From Luteibacter sp. UNC138MFCol5.1 (GTDB lineage Bacteria > Pseudomonadota > Gammaproteobacteria > Xanthomonadales > Rhodanobacteraceae), in the NCBI RefSeq assembly GCF_900110505.1, contig NZ_FODZ01000004.1, forward strand, positions 250,143-314,142: a stretch of 64,000 nt of DNA. The letters run 5' to 3'. Positions 35,531 through 45,656 of this stretch are shown here, in pieces (positions within the stretch are counted from its first letter, which is position 1; every line of letters begins with the position of its first letter). Position numbers and translations under genes: made by a program. The notes under the pieces are model-generated. The model was not told where the DNA came from. It ran no database searches and saw only the letters and a list, made by a program, of their open reading frames with translations.

Positions 35531-35854
35531 TCAACCGTCGCCGGCGACGTCGAAAGGCACCACGAGATGGGCCTGCCGCTCCGCCAGGCCCCCGACGAGG
35601 GACAGATAGTGCGCGAAATGCGCGCTCGCGCGATGGGCCGCGACGGCGTCGGCGTCGACGTAGAGCTCGTCGAGCACGAAGCGCCCCGGCTGCTCCGGAT
35701 CGCGCCAGATGTCCCAGCGAAGATTGCCCGGCTCGGCGCGCGACGGGGCCACCATGCCGCGCAGGAGCTCACCGAGCGCCCCCTCGCTTCCGGGCCTGGC
35801 GGTAAGCACCGCCTGGATCTTTCGCCGCGATGTCGTCAGTGCCGTCTGGTTCAT
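35531..35854 (-). CDS. Antibiotic biosynthesis monooxygenase domain (YgiN-like) protein
   Basis: A 107-residue dimeric ferredoxin-fold protein: KIQAVLTARPGSEGALGELLRGMVAPSRAEPGNLRWDIWRDPEQPGRFVLDELYVDADAVAAH gives the ABM domain pattern with the conserved E-P-G-x-x-x-W-x-x-x-x-D-P. YgiN-type members act on quinols. I prefer the ATG at 35854 because a GGA site sits at better spacing than for 35863. It lies 57 bases downstream of a DJ-1/PfpI protein gene on the same strand, a pairing that suggests oxidative or electrophile stress. Confidence 0.82.
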   Translation of the reverse strand: MNQTALTTSRRKIQAVLTARPGSEGALGELLRGMVAPSRAEPGNLRWDIWRDPEQPGRFVLDELYVDADAVAAHRASAHFAHYLSLVGGLAERQAHLVVPFDVAGDG

Positions 35855-35911
35855 GGGAAACATTCCGGGGCAGGGAGCATGGGTTCGTCCGGTGACAGGG
35901 GAAGCGACCGG

Positions 35912-36589
35912 TCAGTCGACCTTCGCCAGCGCCTCGGCGATCGCCTTGCCGACGAGGGTGCCGGAGGCGGGGTTCTGCCCGGTGATCAGCCGTCCGTCGA
36001 CGATATGGTACGGCTGCCAGGGCTCGACGCAGCTGTAGTCGGCACCCGTTTCCCGAAGCACACCCTCGAGATCGAAGGCGACGTCGCGCGCGGCGTAACC
36101 GTCCTCTTCGGCCTTGGAGAACGACGTCAGCTTATGGCCTTTCACGAAAGGCGTGCCGTCGTCCAGACGTGCGCCCAGGAACGCCACCGGCCCGTGGCAC
36201 ACCGCCGACACGATCTTGCCGCCGCCCCACGCCCGTACGACGGCGCGCTTCACGTAGCGATCCTTCGCGATGTCTTCCATGGGGCCAAGACCGCCGGGGA
36301 AGAAGATTGCGTCGTAGTCGAGCACGTCGACTTCCGACAACCTGCGGCTGCTCTGCAGACGCCGATACGCGGCGCTCTCGCGAAACTTCGCCTGCACCGG
36401 GTCCTTCGGATCGAACCCGTCTTCCGGGACGATCCCGCCGAGCGGCGAGGCGAACTCCACCGCGACGCCGGCATCTTCGAGCACGTCGAAGGGATGGGCG
36501 ATCTCGGGGAAGAAGAAGCCGACGGTCCGCTCGAAAGGCCCCAGGACGGCGGTGTTCGTGGCGATGCAGAGAACGTGCTTGACGCGCAT
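35912..36589 (-). CDS. DJ-1/PfpI superfamily protein (type 1 glutamine amidotransferase-like)
   Basis: A 225-residue protein of the DJ-1/PfpI superfamily, closest in pattern to Hsp31-like class I glyoxalase/deglycase proteins. The nucleophile elbow is SAVCHGPVAFL with the reactive Cys and adjacent His; FFPGGLGPMEDI supplies the oxyanion region, and FASPLGG and EDG elements complete the Hsp31-like pocket. It probably handles glyoxals or acts as a stress chaperone. It lies upstream of the ABM-domain gene on the same strand. Confidence 0.85.
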   Translation of the reverse strand: MRVKHVLCIATNTAVLGPFERTVGFFFPEIAHPFDVLEDAGVAVEFASPLGGIVPEDGFDPKDPVQAKFRESAAYRRLQSSRRLSEVDVLDYDAIFFPGGLGPMEDIAKDRYVKRAVVRAWGGGKIVSAVCHGPVAFLGARLDDGTPFVKGHKLTSFSKAEEDGYAARDVAFDLEGVLRETGADYSCVEPWQPYHIVDGRLITGQNPASGTLVGKAIAEALAKVD

Positions 36590-36744
36590 GGTGGTGGCTC
36601 CGGCGATGTCGTGGGATGGGCGGCTCGGGCGGTCTCGCGGTACGACTCTCGATGTAACACCCCGTCCCCACCGGCGCTCGTAAAGCCTGGCAAAGCGTCG
36701 TGTAGAGGCGTAAAGCCAGCGAGCCGCTCGTGCCACGCCTCGCG

Positions 36745-37539
36745 TCAGCGCGTGCAGCGACCCGCGAGCGGCAGGCGCCGCGCCGCTTCGACCTGGGCGA
36801 GCGAGGCTGGCGGTCGATCGTCCTCCGGCGTGAAGACGATGCGCACCTTCTGCGTCTTCCCGTCGTCTCCCCTGACGTTGCTCAGCCCCTCGAAGCCGAC
36901 CAGTCGCCGGGTGTCCGCCGTATACACGAGGGTGACTTTCGGTGCGATGGCGCCCAGCCAGCCGTCCAGCGCCATGCGGAAGCGGCGCACCCGTGCCGAT
37001 GGGTCGTCCGCACCGTCGGGGCGGATGTTCAGCCCCAGGTCGTCCCCGTGGCTCGGCACGACGAAGCGCGCGCTCAGCCCCTTCGGCGCGGAGATCGTGT
37101 CCCAATGCATGCGCACGAAATCGTCGAAGCCGGCGTCGACGACGGTGTCAGGGTGCACCGCCAGAGTCGCCGTGTCGGTGTTGTCGGAGCGGCCGTCGAC
37201 GACCGTCGTCGACAGCTGGCGGCCGTCAACCCTGACGCGTTCGCGATAACCGGTTCGCCCGTCTTCGTAGTCGACGTCGGGCAACCACGGTGTGTTCGCA
37301 TAGCGCAGGTACTTCCGCGCGAAGGGACGCCCGTCCGTGCAGCGGTAGAGGACCAGCCGCTCGCGCGAGGCGCCCTCGTCGACGATCCAGTGTTCCTCGC
37401 TGTAGAGGATCGCGCCCGAACCGGGCGCGTAGGCCGTCCCGGTGTAGTGGGACGTGGTCGTCCCCGAGGCTCCCGCCGGAGCGGCCGCCATCAGGAAGGC
37501 CACGCCGAGCCAGGACGTGCCCCTCGACCCATGCCTCAT
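36745..37539 (-). CDS. Exported hypothetical protein
   Basis: A 264-residue exported protein with a signal peptide (SWLGVAFLMAAAPAGAS). The mature part is strand-rich and reads like a lipocalin-like or outer-membrane-lipoprotein-sorting type of fold (repeated T-x-x-Y-x-G and V-x-V-D-G), but I do not recognise the family. Two cysteines (YRCTDG, GRCTR) may pair. The ATG at 37539 has a GAGGGG site; an upstream GTG at 37554 is less likely. It is divergent from an AraC regulator across about 110 bases. Confidence 0.62.
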   Translation of the reverse strand: MRHGSRGTSWLGVAFLMAAAPAGASGTTTSHYTGTAYAPGSGAILYSEEHWIVDEGASRERLVLYRCTDGRPFARKYLRYANTPWLPDVDYEDGRTGYRERVRVDGRQLSTTVVDGRSDNTDTATLAVHPDTVVDAGFDDFVRMHWDTISAPKGLSARFVVPSHGDDLGLNIRPDGADDPSARVRRFRMALDGWLGAIAPKVTLVYTADTRRLVGFEGLSNVRGDDGKTQKVRIVFTPEDDRPPASLAQVEAARRLPLAGRCTR

Positions 37540-37650
37540 GCTCAGACCCCTCACGCGACCACCGTTGGAAGGTCATACGCGGGGCCGGCGGTTTTGGATG
37601 CATAGGCATCGGGTTGCGACCACCCGGCACGGCGGGTGCATACTGGGCGC

Positions 37651-38493
37651 ATGCCCCGCGCTTCCCGCAGCACCAACGACTGGTTCCACCTCCGTCGCGA
37701 CGCCGAGACCGGCATCGAGAGCGTGCAGGCGCACTTCGAGGGCCATGCCTATGATGCGCACGCGCATGACGAGATCCTGATCGGCGTGACGCAGCAAGGC
37801 GTGCAGCGCTTCCGTTGCCAGCGCACCACGCTGACGAGCACGCGGGGCAGGGTGATCCTCATCGAGCCCGGCGCCGTGCACGACGGGGATGCGATCGACG
37901 AGGGTGGCTTCACCTACGCCATGCTCTACGTGCCCCAGGCGTGGCTACGTACGACGCTGGAGGAGCGCGGGTCGGCCGCCGCGTCGGCGTTCGCCGGCCG
38001 CTTCCGCGCGACGCTGTGCGACGACGAGCGCCTGCGCGACGCCATCGTCCGCGCCTTCGCCGCCATCGCCGGAGCGGAAGGCCGCCTGGTGCGCGATCTG
38101 AGCCTGCACCGCATGGTGGACCACCTGTCGGGACACTGGGATCATCGAGCGTCGCGATCCGCGCCGGAAGGCGGCGCGGCGTTGCGTGCGCGCGATTACC
38201 TGCATGCGCACATGGCCAGTGACGTCGGTCTGGACGAGCTTGCCACCGAGGCCGGCCTGGACCGCTTCCGGCTGCATCGGCAGTTCACGGCCGCCATCGG
38301 GCAGTCGCCACACGCGTACCTGGTCAGTCTGCGTCTGCGCGCCGCGCGCGATCGCCTGGCGCGCGGAGAAGCCCCGGCGGACGTCGCTTCGGCCGTGGGA
38401 TTCGCCGACCAGAGCCATCTCGGCCGCTGGTTCCGCCGCGCCTTCGGCAGCACGCCCGGCGATTACCAGCGGGCCTGCACAAACGTTCTATAG
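37651..38493 (+). CDS. AraC family transcriptional regulator
   Basis: A 280-residue AraC-type regulator. The N-terminal cupin-like arm (residues 10-150) has GHAYDAHAHDEILIGVTQQGVQRFRC and a VILIEPGAVHDG segment. Two helix-turn-helix motifs lie at about 185-280 (DVGLDELATEAGLDRFRLHRQFTAAIGQSPHAYLVSLRLRAARDRL and SAVGFADQSHLGRWFRRAFGSTPGDYQ). The ATG at 37651 is preferred over the one at 37636. It may control the downstream DUF2000 gene 54 bases away or the divergent exported protein. Confidence 0.88.
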   Translation: MPRASRSTNDWFHLRRDAETGIESVQAHFEGHAYDAHAHDEILIGVTQQGVQRFRCQRTTLTSTRGRVILIEPGAVHDGDAIDEGGFTYAMLYVPQAWLRTTLEERGSAAASAFAGRFRATLCDDERLRDAIVRAFAAIAGAEGRLVRDLSLHRMVDHLSGHWDHRASRSAPEGGAALRARDYLHAHMASDVGLDELATEAGLDRFRLHRQFTAAIGQSPHAYLVSLRLRAARDRLARGEAPADVASAVGFADQSHLGRWFRRAFGSTPGDYQRACTNVL

Positions 38494-38547
38494 GCCCGTC
38501 GCCGACGCACCGATGCTCGGGGACAACGAAGCCGACGAGACCGTTCG

Positions 38548-38955
38548 ATGTTCGATACCAAGGTGGCACTGGTCGTGCGCGACGACCTGATGACATGGCA
38601 GAAACTCAACGTGGTGGCGTTCCTCGCGACGGGCGTCGCGGCCGGGGCGCCGGATGCGCTCGGCGACCCGTACGTCGACGCCGCCGGCACGACGTACGGC
38701 CGCATGCTGATCCAGCCGATGATGATCTACGCCGCCGATGTCGACGCGCTGCGCAAGGTGCATCGCAAGGCGCTGGAGCGCGAACTGGCGATCGTGCCGT
38801 ACGTGGCGGCGATGTTCCGTACCGGCCACGACGCGGACAACCGCCGCGCGTTCCGGGAGGAAAACATCGACGCCATGGACTTCGTGGGCCTCGCGGTTCG
38901 CGGGCCGAAGAACGCCGTGGACAAGACCGTCAAGGGCCTGTCGCTGCACGCGTGA
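38548..38955 (+). CDS. DUF2000 family protein
   Basis: A 135-residue protein of the DUF2000 family (peptidyl-tRNA hydrolase-like fold). The sequence KVALVVRDDLMTWQKLNVVAFLATGVA, the RMLIQPMMIYAAD stretch and KNAVDKTVKGLSLHA at the C-terminus are its landmarks. No activity is established for the family. It lies directly downstream of an AraC regulator on the same strand, probably as its target or operon partner. Confidence 0.82.
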   Translation: MFDTKVALVVRDDLMTWQKLNVVAFLATGVAAGAPDALGDPYVDAAGTTYGRMLIQPMMIYAADVDALRKVHRKALERELAIVPYVAAMFRTGHDADNRRAFREENIDAMDFVGLAVRGPKNAVDKTVKGLSLHA

Positions 38956-39032
38956 CGCCGTCGGCGGGCGGGACCGGCGATCTCGGATCCGGAGACGCTC
39001 ATGTCGCCGGACATTCCGGGAAACGCCGCGAC

Positions 39033-40532
39033 CTAGAACACCACCTGGGCGCGCATGGACAGCGTATTGCCGGCGTCCGGGCCCTGGAAGCCGCCCACCT
39101 TGTTGTCGGTGTTCCAGTGAACGTAGTTGAGCATGAGCCGCGACCAGTCGTTGAGGTACCAGTTCAGGCCCAGCGTATAGCTCTTGCCCGTGCCGCCGCG
39201 TGGCGCGTCGGCGTAATCGTAGTGGTCCACGCGGCCCGCCAGTTCGAAGGCGCCCCATCCACCCGAAGTCACAGGGTCGTTCACCTTGACGGCCTTCCAG
39301 CTTCCCGAGCGCTGCGAGAACCCGGGCGCCTCGCCGGTGATCATCCAGCCCGCCGCGAACGACGAGCCGTGGCGACTCACCGAATCGGCGGTCCTGGAAT
39401 CGATGGTGCGCTTGCCGTACTCGTTCATCATCCAGAAGTTTCGATAGACGCCGCCCAGTTCGAAGCCCTTGCCGTGGTCCTGCGTCGGGTTGGCGATCGA
39501 ACTGGCCGAGACCGCGAGGTTGTCGTTGTAGTCGGCGGCGATGGCCGGCGTGTTGTTGATGCTGGTGACGCCGTCGCTGATCTTCTCGTAGTAGTACCAG
39601 CTACCCACGTGGAGGAAGCCGTCGGCACCCTTGACGGGATTCCAGTGCGCGCGCGTGAGGTACGTGGTGCTGTCGGTGTTCGACCCCGATGTCGAACTGT
39701 TCGGCGAATTACCGCTGATGGAGAGGCTGGCATGCCAGCCGTCGCCCCACATGCGCATCTGGGCGCCCAGGCCGAAGTAGCTGACCACCGGCTGGCCCAC
39801 GGCCGTCGCCGCGTTGCGCAGCATGAAGGGCACGCGCGCGGATTCGGACGAACCTTCGGTGCCGAGGTCCTTCAGGAAATTGCCGAGGTAGAACCGCGTA
39901 CGCTGACCGAAGACCTGCGTCGTGTAAGTGAGATAGGTCTGCCGTAGCGCCACCTCGTTGTCCGCGAAATCGGCTTCCACGTGGTAGCCGAGTGCACCGA
40001 TGGTGCCTTCGCCGCCGAGGCGTGCGCTGGTGACCTGCGAACCGGTGATGTTGCGCGATTCGAAGTTCGAGCCCGAGGTGCGGCTCACATCGAACAGCAG
40101 GCGGCCGTCGGGCTTGAAGGTGAAGAAGCCATCGTCGCTGCGGAACGTGGGGCCTGCTTCGCCACCGCGGCCCCAACGCACGCCGGAGCCGCCACCCGCC
40201 GACCCACCACCGTTGCCCCGCGCCAAGGCCACGGCCATCTCGCTTTCGCGCGTGTCCGCGATGGCGTTGCCGACCTGGGCGTCGCGACGACTCGATTCAT
40301 CGCCTGCCGCGACAGCGGTGGTCCCGGTGTGCTCCGCCGCGATTGCGCCCTGCGTGTTATGGCCCTCCACCGCGGAGAGCCGCTGCTTCAGCTCCTTGAT
40401 CTCGGCGGCCTGCGCCTTGATCAGCCTGAGCAGTTCGGCGTTGCTGACTTCCTGCGCGGCCAGGGCAGGCATGGCGGCACCGGCGAACAACACCGCGGCC
40501 AGCGCCGGGTAGAGACGGGACGTGATTGTCAT
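39033..40532 (-). CDS. OprP/OprO-type porin
   Basis: A 499-residue outer-membrane porin. A signal peptide (ALAAVLFAGAAMPALA) is followed by a short coiled coil (NAELLRLIKAQAAEIKELKQRLSAVEG) and a beta-barrel of the phosphate-selective porin O/P family, ending in F (SMRAQVVF) as barrels do. The N-terminal coiled coil is typical of these trimeric porins. Selectivity cannot be told; the operon with dctA and an esterase suggests organic anions rather than phosphate. It is the last gene of the unit 42915-39033, 14 bases after the esterase stop. Confidence 0.85.
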   Translation of the reverse strand: MTITSRLYPALAAVLFAGAAMPALAAQEVSNAELLRLIKAQAAEIKELKQRLSAVEGHNTQGAIAAEHTGTTAVAAGDESSRRDAQVGNAIADTRESEMAVALARGNGGGSAGGGSGVRWGRGGEAGPTFRSDDGFFTFKPDGRLLFDVSRTSGSNFESRNITGSQVTSARLGGEGTIGALGYHVEADFADNEVALRQTYLTYTTQVFGQRTRFYLGNFLKDLGTEGSSESARVPFMLRNAATAVGQPVVSYFGLGAQMRMWGDGWHASLSISGNSPNSSTSGSNTDSTTYLTRAHWNPVKGADGFLHVGSWYYYEKISDGVTSINNTPAIAADYNDNLAVSASSIANPTQDHGKGFELGGVYRNFWMMNEYGKRTIDSRTADSVSRHGSSFAAGWMITGEAPGFSQRSGSWKAVKVNDPVTSGGWGAFELAGRVDHYDYADAPRGGTGKSYTLGLNWYLNDWSRLMLNYVHWNTDNKVGGFQGPDAGNTLSMRAQVVF

Positions 40533-40546
40533 GATCGTTTCCCCGC

Positions 40547-41587
40547 TCAGTTGTTGTCGTCGTCGTTGCCAGCGTCGTCGGGCGACGCGGCAGGCGCGGA
40601 TCCGATGGGCGTCGACGCGGCGGGATTCGCGAACGGGCTGGCGTCGACGGCGCTGAAGAAGCCGTGGCGGCGCGCCCACGCGGCGAACAGACGCGGCCAT
40701 GCCGATGGCGCGCTGCCTGGATCGCCCAGACCCCACCCGTGGCCACCCTTGTCGAAGACGTGCAGTTCGGCGTCGACGTCGTTCTTGCGCAAGGCGTCGA
40801 ACATCACGAGGCTGTTCCCGACATTGGCGATGGGGTCGTCCGCCGCCTGGGCGAGGAACGTCGGCGGCGTGTCGTGGGTGACGTGCAGCTCGACCGAATA
40901 CGCCTGCACGGCGTCGCCCTGCGTCGACAGCTCGCGGAACGATCGCGTCGTGTCGAAAGGCGTCCGCAGCGAGACGACGGGGTAGATGAGTCCGGCGAAG
41001 TCAGGGCGCGCCGAAAGCGTGTCGCTGGCGTCCACCGCGGGGTAGAACGCAGCGGCGAAGCGCGTCTCCGCGATGCCGGCGAGATTGCCGCCCGCGGAGA
41101 ATCCGAGCACGCCCACGCGCTTCGGATCGATGCCCAGCTCCTGCGCATGCGCCCGGACGAGGCGGATGGCCCGCTGCGCGTCCTGGAACGGCGCGACGGC
41201 CGGCCAGCGGTCGGCGGGCAGGCGGTAATAGAGCACGACCGGGGTGACGCCGAGCGCGGCGAGCCAGCGTGCCGTCGGCATCACTTCGTGACCGATGCCG
41301 ATACGGAAGTACCCACCTCCACCGACGATCACGACGGCGGCGCCATTCGGGCTGGCCGGCTTGTACACCTCGATACGCGGCTTACTCACGTTGGACACCG
41401 CGCCCACGCCGGTGCCGGTCTGGCCGACGCGTTCGGGACCGCTTGGGCCACCACCGCCCGGCGGCGGGCCCGGCCACAGGTCGTACGAGACGGGCTTGCC
41501 GGGTTGCACGGTGGAATCCGCGACCGCGGTACCGGTGCAGGCGAGGGCGACGACGGCTGCGAGCAGCGCGGCGCGAACGAGGGTCAT
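40547..41587 (-). CDS. Exported alpha/beta hydrolase / carbohydrate esterase-like
   Basis: A 346-residue exported esterase. A signal peptide ([16 protein letters not shown]) is followed by an Axe-like or BD-FAE-like alpha/beta hydrolase core: [24 protein letters not shown] (oxyanion GGGG), [11 protein letters not shown] (Ser nucleophile), [12 protein letters not shown] (acid) and [10 protein letters not shown] (His). The mature tail is Asp/Asn-rich. The ATG at 41587 overlaps the dctA stop (ATGA). It probably frees acyl groups or organic acids that the DctA carrier then takes in; that link is inferred from gene order. Confidence 0.85.
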   Translation of the reverse strand: MTLVRAALLAAVVALACTGTAVADSTVQPGKPVSYDLWPGPPPGGGGPSGPERVGQTGTGVGAVSNVSKPRIEVYKPASPNGAAVVIVGGGGYFRIGIGHEVMPTARWLAALGVTPVVLYYRLPADRWPAVAPFQDAQRAIRLVRAHAQELGIDPKRVGVLGFSAGGNLAGIAETRFAAAFYPAVDASDTLSARPDFAGLIYPVVSLRTPFDTTRSFRELSTQGDAVQAYSVELHVTHDTPPTFLAQAADDPIANVGNSLVMFDALRKNDVDAELHVFDKGGHGWGLGDPGSAPSAWPRLFAAWARRHGFFSAVDASPFANPAASTPIGSAPAASPDDAGNDDDNN

Positions 41588-42915
41588 GGCTGTTTCCCCT
41601 GGGTGGCGATGATCGACGGCGTGCCGCTCTCCCCGGCACGATTGGCAAGGGCATCGCCGAGAGCGGCGCGGTCGAGCGCGCCCTCCCAGCGCGCGACCAC
41701 GATGGTGGCCACGGCATTGCCCACGAAGTTGGTGAGCGAGCGGCACTCGCTCATGAAGCGGTCGACGCCGAGGATCAGCGCCATGCCTGCCACCGGCAGC
41801 GACGGCACCACGGAAAGCGTCGCTGCGAGCGTGACGAAGCCGGCGCCGGTCACGCCGGCCGCGCCCTTCGAACTCACCATGGCCACCAGCAGCAGGGCCA
41901 CCTGTTCACCCAGCGTCAGCGGCGTGTTGGTCGCTTGCGCGATGAACAGCGCGGCGAGCGTCATGTAGATGTTGGTGCCGTCGAGGTTGAACGAATAGCC
42001 GGTGGGCACCACGAGGCCCACCACCGACTTCTCGCACCCCGCGCGTTCCATCTTTTCCATCAGGGAGGGAAGGGCGGCCTCCGATGACGACGTGCCGAGC
42101 ACGAGCAGCAACTCGTCCTTCAGGTAACGCAGCAGCTGGAAGATCGAGAAGCCCGTGGCGCGTGCGACGCCGCCGAGGACGACGAGCACGAACAGGAGCG
42201 CGGTCGCGTAGAAGGTGGCGACCAGGTACATCAGGTTAGACAGCGATCCGATGCCGTAGCGGCCGATCGTGAAGGCGATGGCGCCGAACGCACCGATGGG
42301 AGCGGCCTTCATCAGCAGGTGCACCAGTTTGAACACCGGCGCCGTCAACGCGTCGAAAAAGACCACCACCGGCCTGGCCCGCTCGCCGGCCAGCGTCAAC
42401 GAGACGCCGAACAAAACCGCGAACAGGAGCACCTGTAGGATGTTGCCCGACGTGAACGCGCCCACCACCGTGTCGGGGATGATGTCGAGCAGGAAGTGCG
42501 TGAGCGTCATGTCGTGCGCTTTCGACGCGTACGCGGCGATCTCGCGGGTGGACAGCGAAGCCGGGTCGATGTTCAGGCCGCGGCCCGGCTGCACCACGTT
42601 CGCCACGACCATGCCGACGATGAGCGCCAGCGTCGAGAACACGAGAAAATAGACCATGGCCTTGAGCACCACCCGGCCCACGGCGTTGAGGTGCGGCATG
42701 CCCGCGATGCCGGTGACCACGGTGAGGAAGATCACCGGGGCGATCACCATCTTCACCAGCTTGATGAAGGCGTCGCCAAGCGGCTTCAGCTGCTCGGCGA
42801 CGGCGGGCGCGAAGTGGCCGAGCAGGGCGCCGGCGGCGATCGCCACCAGCACCTGTACATAGGTCTGACGGTAGAAGGGGACCGGCGCGGCCGGGGTGGT
42901 GTCCTGCACGTGCAT
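41584..42915 (-). CDS. dctA: C4-dicarboxylate:cation symporter DctA
   Basis: A 443-residue member of the DAACS family. Landmarks are [48 protein letters not shown] (serine-rich loop of hairpin 1), [25 protein letters not shown] and [20 protein letters not shown] (hairpin 2). These define proton/sodium-driven uptake of succinate, fumarate and malate. The ATG at 42915 is used. It heads the operon dctA - esterase - porin and is divergent from a hybrid sensor kinase, a layout suggesting dicarboxylate-dependent control. Confidence 0.93.
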   Translation of the reverse strand: MHVQDTTPAAPVPFYRQTYVQVLVAIAAGALLGHFAPAVAEQLKPLGDAFIKLVKMVIAPVIFLTVVTGIAGMPHLNAVGRVVLKAMVYFLVFSTLALIVGMVVANVVQPGRGLNIDPASLSTREIAAYASKAHDMTLTHFLLDIIPDTVVGAFTSGNILQVLLFAVLFGVSLTLAGERARPVVVFFDALTAPVFKLVHLLMKAAPIGAFGAIAFTIGRYGIGSLSNLMYLVATFYATALLFVLVVLGGVARATGFSIFQLLRYLKDELLLVLGTSSSEAALPSLMEKMERAGCEKSVVGLVVPTGYSFNLDGTNIYMTLAALFIAQATNTPLTLGEQVALLLVAMVSSKGAAGVTGAGFVTLAATLSVVPSLPVAGMALILGVDRFMSECRSLTNFVGNAVATIVVARWEGALDRAALGDALANRAGESGTPSIIATQGKQP

Positions 42916-43025
42916 GGCGGGTTCGGCTGGGGGCAAGGGTATGCTTTGTAGCCCGCCACGGCCCCCAACCCCATAGCACATTCCGGCTAGTCGCCCTCCG
43001 GCCGTGCGACGATGCCCGTCCACCT

Positions 43026-45656
43026 ATGGCCCAGATCCGCTCATCCCGCGCCCTGCGAATCCTCGTGCTCCTGCTGCTCGTGGCGGGCAGCGCGGCACTG
43101 GGCGGGTGGTACGCGTGGCAGCGGACGCTGCTGACCATCGACGCGCAGGCCGGCGACCGCCTCCGCCTCCATGCCCTGGCGGTGCAGCGCCTGATCGACC
43201 GGTACCGCGTGCTGCCTCGGGTGCTCGCGCTCGATCCGGAGCTGCGGACGGCCCTCGAAGGGCCGCCCGATGCGGTCGACGGCGCCGCCCTCAATGCGAA
43301 GCTCGACCAGGCGAACGGCGCGGTCCGCGCCTCGACGCTGACCCTGCTCGATCGCCACGGCCGCGCCCTGGCCGCGAACAACTGGAACACCCCGGAGAGC
43401 AACGTCGGGCTGGACTATGCGTTCCGGCCGTATTTCCGCGACGCGATGCGCGACGGCCATGCCATGTTCTACGCGCTGGGCGTTTCCACCAACGTGCCGG
43501 GCTACTTCATCGCGGAGGCGGTAGAGGACGCGACGGGCCACCGCATCGGCGTGGTCGTGCTCAAGATCTCGCTGGATGCCTTGCAGGAGGACTGGGCACG
43601 CGGGGACGACGTCGTGTTCCTCTCGGATGCGCACGGTGTCGTCTTCCTCGCGAATCGGCCGGCGTGGGTGTACCGCGCGCTGCATCTCCTCTCGACGGCC
43701 GATGCCACCGCCATCGCGGGCACGCGCCAATACGGCATGCGGCCATTGCAACGAGTGGAATGGAAGGTGCTGGAACCATCGGCGCGCGGGATCCTCCGGG
43801 TCAGGGTGACCTCGCCCGGGCTCGACGAGGACACGATCTGGCGCTCGCTGACCATGCCGCAGCAAGCGTGGACCCTGCACCTGCTCGCCGACGCCGGCCC
43901 CGCGACCGTCGCGGCGCGCCATGCGGTGTTCGCCGTCATCGCGGCGTGGCTGGCCGTGCTGCTGCTGGGCCTGTTCCTGCAGCAGCGCCTGCGGCTGAGC
44001 CGCTTGCGGCAGCGCAGCCGCGAAGAACTGGAACGGATGGTCGCGCACCACGCATCCGCGCTTCGCTCCGCCCAGGACAGCATCGTGGCCGCGGCCCATG
44101 AGGCCGCGGGAGGCGGTCGCGGCAATCTCGAGCACCTTCCCCAGGGCGTCAGCGTGGTCGACGCGGGGCTGCGCCTCGTCGCGTGGAACTCGCGATATCA
44201 GGCGATCTTCGGTTTTCCGGACGAGTACATGCGCGTCGGGCGTCCCATCGAAGACCTTTTCCGTTTCAACGCGCGCCGCGGACTGCTCGGTCCCGGCGAC
44301 ACGGAAGAGGCGATCGAGCGCCGCCTGCAGTATCTGCGTGCCGGCAGCCCGCACATGTACGAGCGCGAGCGTCCGGACGGCACCACGCTCGAGATCCGCG
44401 GCAATCCCCTTCCGGACGGCGGCTTCGTGACCAGCTATGCGGATATCACGGCCTACAAGGCCACGGCACGCGAACTGCGCAGCCTGGCCTCGTCGCTGGA
44501 GCGCCGCGTCGAGGAGCGCACGCGCGACCTGATCGAAGCCAAGGCCGAGGCCGACAAGGCCAATCGCTCGAGAACGCGCTTCGTGGCGGCGGCGGTGCAC
44601 GACCTGCTCCAGCCGTTGAACGCCGCGCGCATGTTCATCGGCAGCCTCGCGTCCAGCGGACTCGATACCGAACGCCGCGAACTCGCCGAGCGCGTGCGCA
44701 GCGCGCTCGACACGCAGGACGAGCTGCTGGCCAGCCTGCTCGACATGTCGCGACTCGAAGGCGGCGCCGTGGCGCCGCGATTCACCAGCGTGCCGCTGGA
44801 TGCCCTGCTGCGCGACGTGGCGCGACAATCGGCCGTGCTCGCATCCACACGGGGCCTGTCGCTCGCCTACGTGGGCACGTCGCTCACCGTGCGCAGCGAT
44901 GCGCTGCTGCTTCGCCGGGTGCTGCAGAACTTCCTCAGCAACGCCATCCATTACACGCCGCGCGGGCGCGTCGTGCTCGGCGTGCGCCGTGCCGCGGGGC
45001 AGGCGCGCATCGAGGTATGGGATACGGGTGTCGGCATTCCGGAGCCGAAGACCCGGGCGATCTTCGAGGAGTTCCTCCGCCTGGACAACGGCGTGGATCG
45101 CGACCGGCGCAGCGCGGGTCTGGGCCTGTCGATCGTCGACCGCATCGCGAGGCTGCTCGGCGCGACAGTGGCCGTGCGCTCATGGGAGGGGAAGGGCAGT
45201 GTGTTCTCGATCACGCTGCCCCTGGCCGATGCCGACGCGTCGTCGCCCGTGCACACGGTGACGAACGATGACGATTCACCCTTCGCGGGCAAGCGCGTCC
45301 TCGTCATCGACAACGATCCCCTCACGCGTCGCCAGGCCATGGACCTGCTCGCAGGCTGGGGTTGCGACGTGCAGGGCGTCGACAGCGAGCCCGGCGCCTT
45401 GCGCTTCGCAGAGACGGACCACGCGCCGGCACTGATCCTCATGGACGATCCGCTCGACGGTCGCGAAGGCGACGCCTTGCGTGAAGCCATGGCGGCGCGC
45501 TGGGGGGCCTTGCCGCCCACCGTGCTGATGGCGGCATCCCCGCGGCAGGCCGACGTCGAGCGCGCATCGGCGCACGGACTGCGCTACCTCGTGAAACCGC
45601 TGGCCCCAGCGCGCCTGCGCGCCGTGATGACGCGATTGCTGATGGTAACCGGCTAG
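43026..45656 (+). CDS. Hybrid sensor histidine kinase (Cache-type sensor, PAS, HisKA, HATPase, receiver)
   Basis: An 876-residue hybrid kinase. Membrane helices near residues 9-29 and 298-320 bracket a DctB-like periplasmic Cache domain (FRPYFRDAMRDGHAMFYALGVSTNVPGYFIAEAV). A PAS_7 domain follows (about 372-485, PQGVSVVDAGLRLVAWN), then HisKA with H525 in AAVHDLLQPLNAARMF, a HATPase (NFLSNAIHYTP, GVGIPEP, SAGLGLSIVDR) and a C-terminal receiver with D807 in LILMDDPLDG. It is divergent from dctA and overlaps the convergent NarL-type regulator by four bases, so dicarboxylate sensing is a fair inference. Confidence 0.88.
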   Translation: MAQIRSSRALRILVLLLLVAGSAALGGWYAWQRTLLTIDAQAGDRLRLHALAVQRLIDRYRVLPRVLALDPELRTALEGPPDAVDGAALNAKLDQANGAVRASTLTLLDRHGRALAANNWNTPESNVGLDYAFRPYFRDAMRDGHAMFYALGVSTNVPGYFIAEAVEDATGHRIGVVVLKISLDALQEDWARGDDVVFLSDAHGVVFLANRPAWVYRALHLLSTADATAIAGTRQYGMRPLQRVEWKVLEPSARGILRVRVTSPGLDEDTIWRSLTMPQQAWTLHLLADAGPATVAARHAVFAVIAAWLAVLLLGLFLQQRLRLSRLRQRSREELERMVAHHASALRSAQDSIVAAAHEAAGGGRGNLEHLPQGVSVVDAGLRLVAWNSRYQAIFGFPDEYMRVGRPIEDLFRFNARRGLLGPGDTEEAIERRLQYLRAGSPHMYERERPDGTTLEIRGNPLPDGGFVTSYADITAYKATARELRSLASSLERRVEERTRDLIEAKAEADKANRSRTRFVAAAVHDLLQPLNAARMFIGSLASSGLDTERRELAERVRSALDTQDELLASLLDMSRLEGGAVAPRFTSVPLDALLRDVARQSAVLASTRGLSLAYVGTSLTVRSDALLLRRVLQNFLSNAIHYTPRGRVVLGVRRAAGQARIEVWDTGVGIPEPKTRAIFEEFLRLDNGVDRDRRSAGLGLSIVDRIARLLGATVAVRSWEGKGSVFSITLPLADADASSPVHTVTNDDDSPFAGKRVLVIDNDPLTRRQAMDLLAGWGCDVQGVDSEPGALRFAETDHAPALILMDDPLDGREGDALREAMAARWGALPPTVLMAASPRQADVERASAHGLRYLVKPLAPARLRAVMTRLLMVTG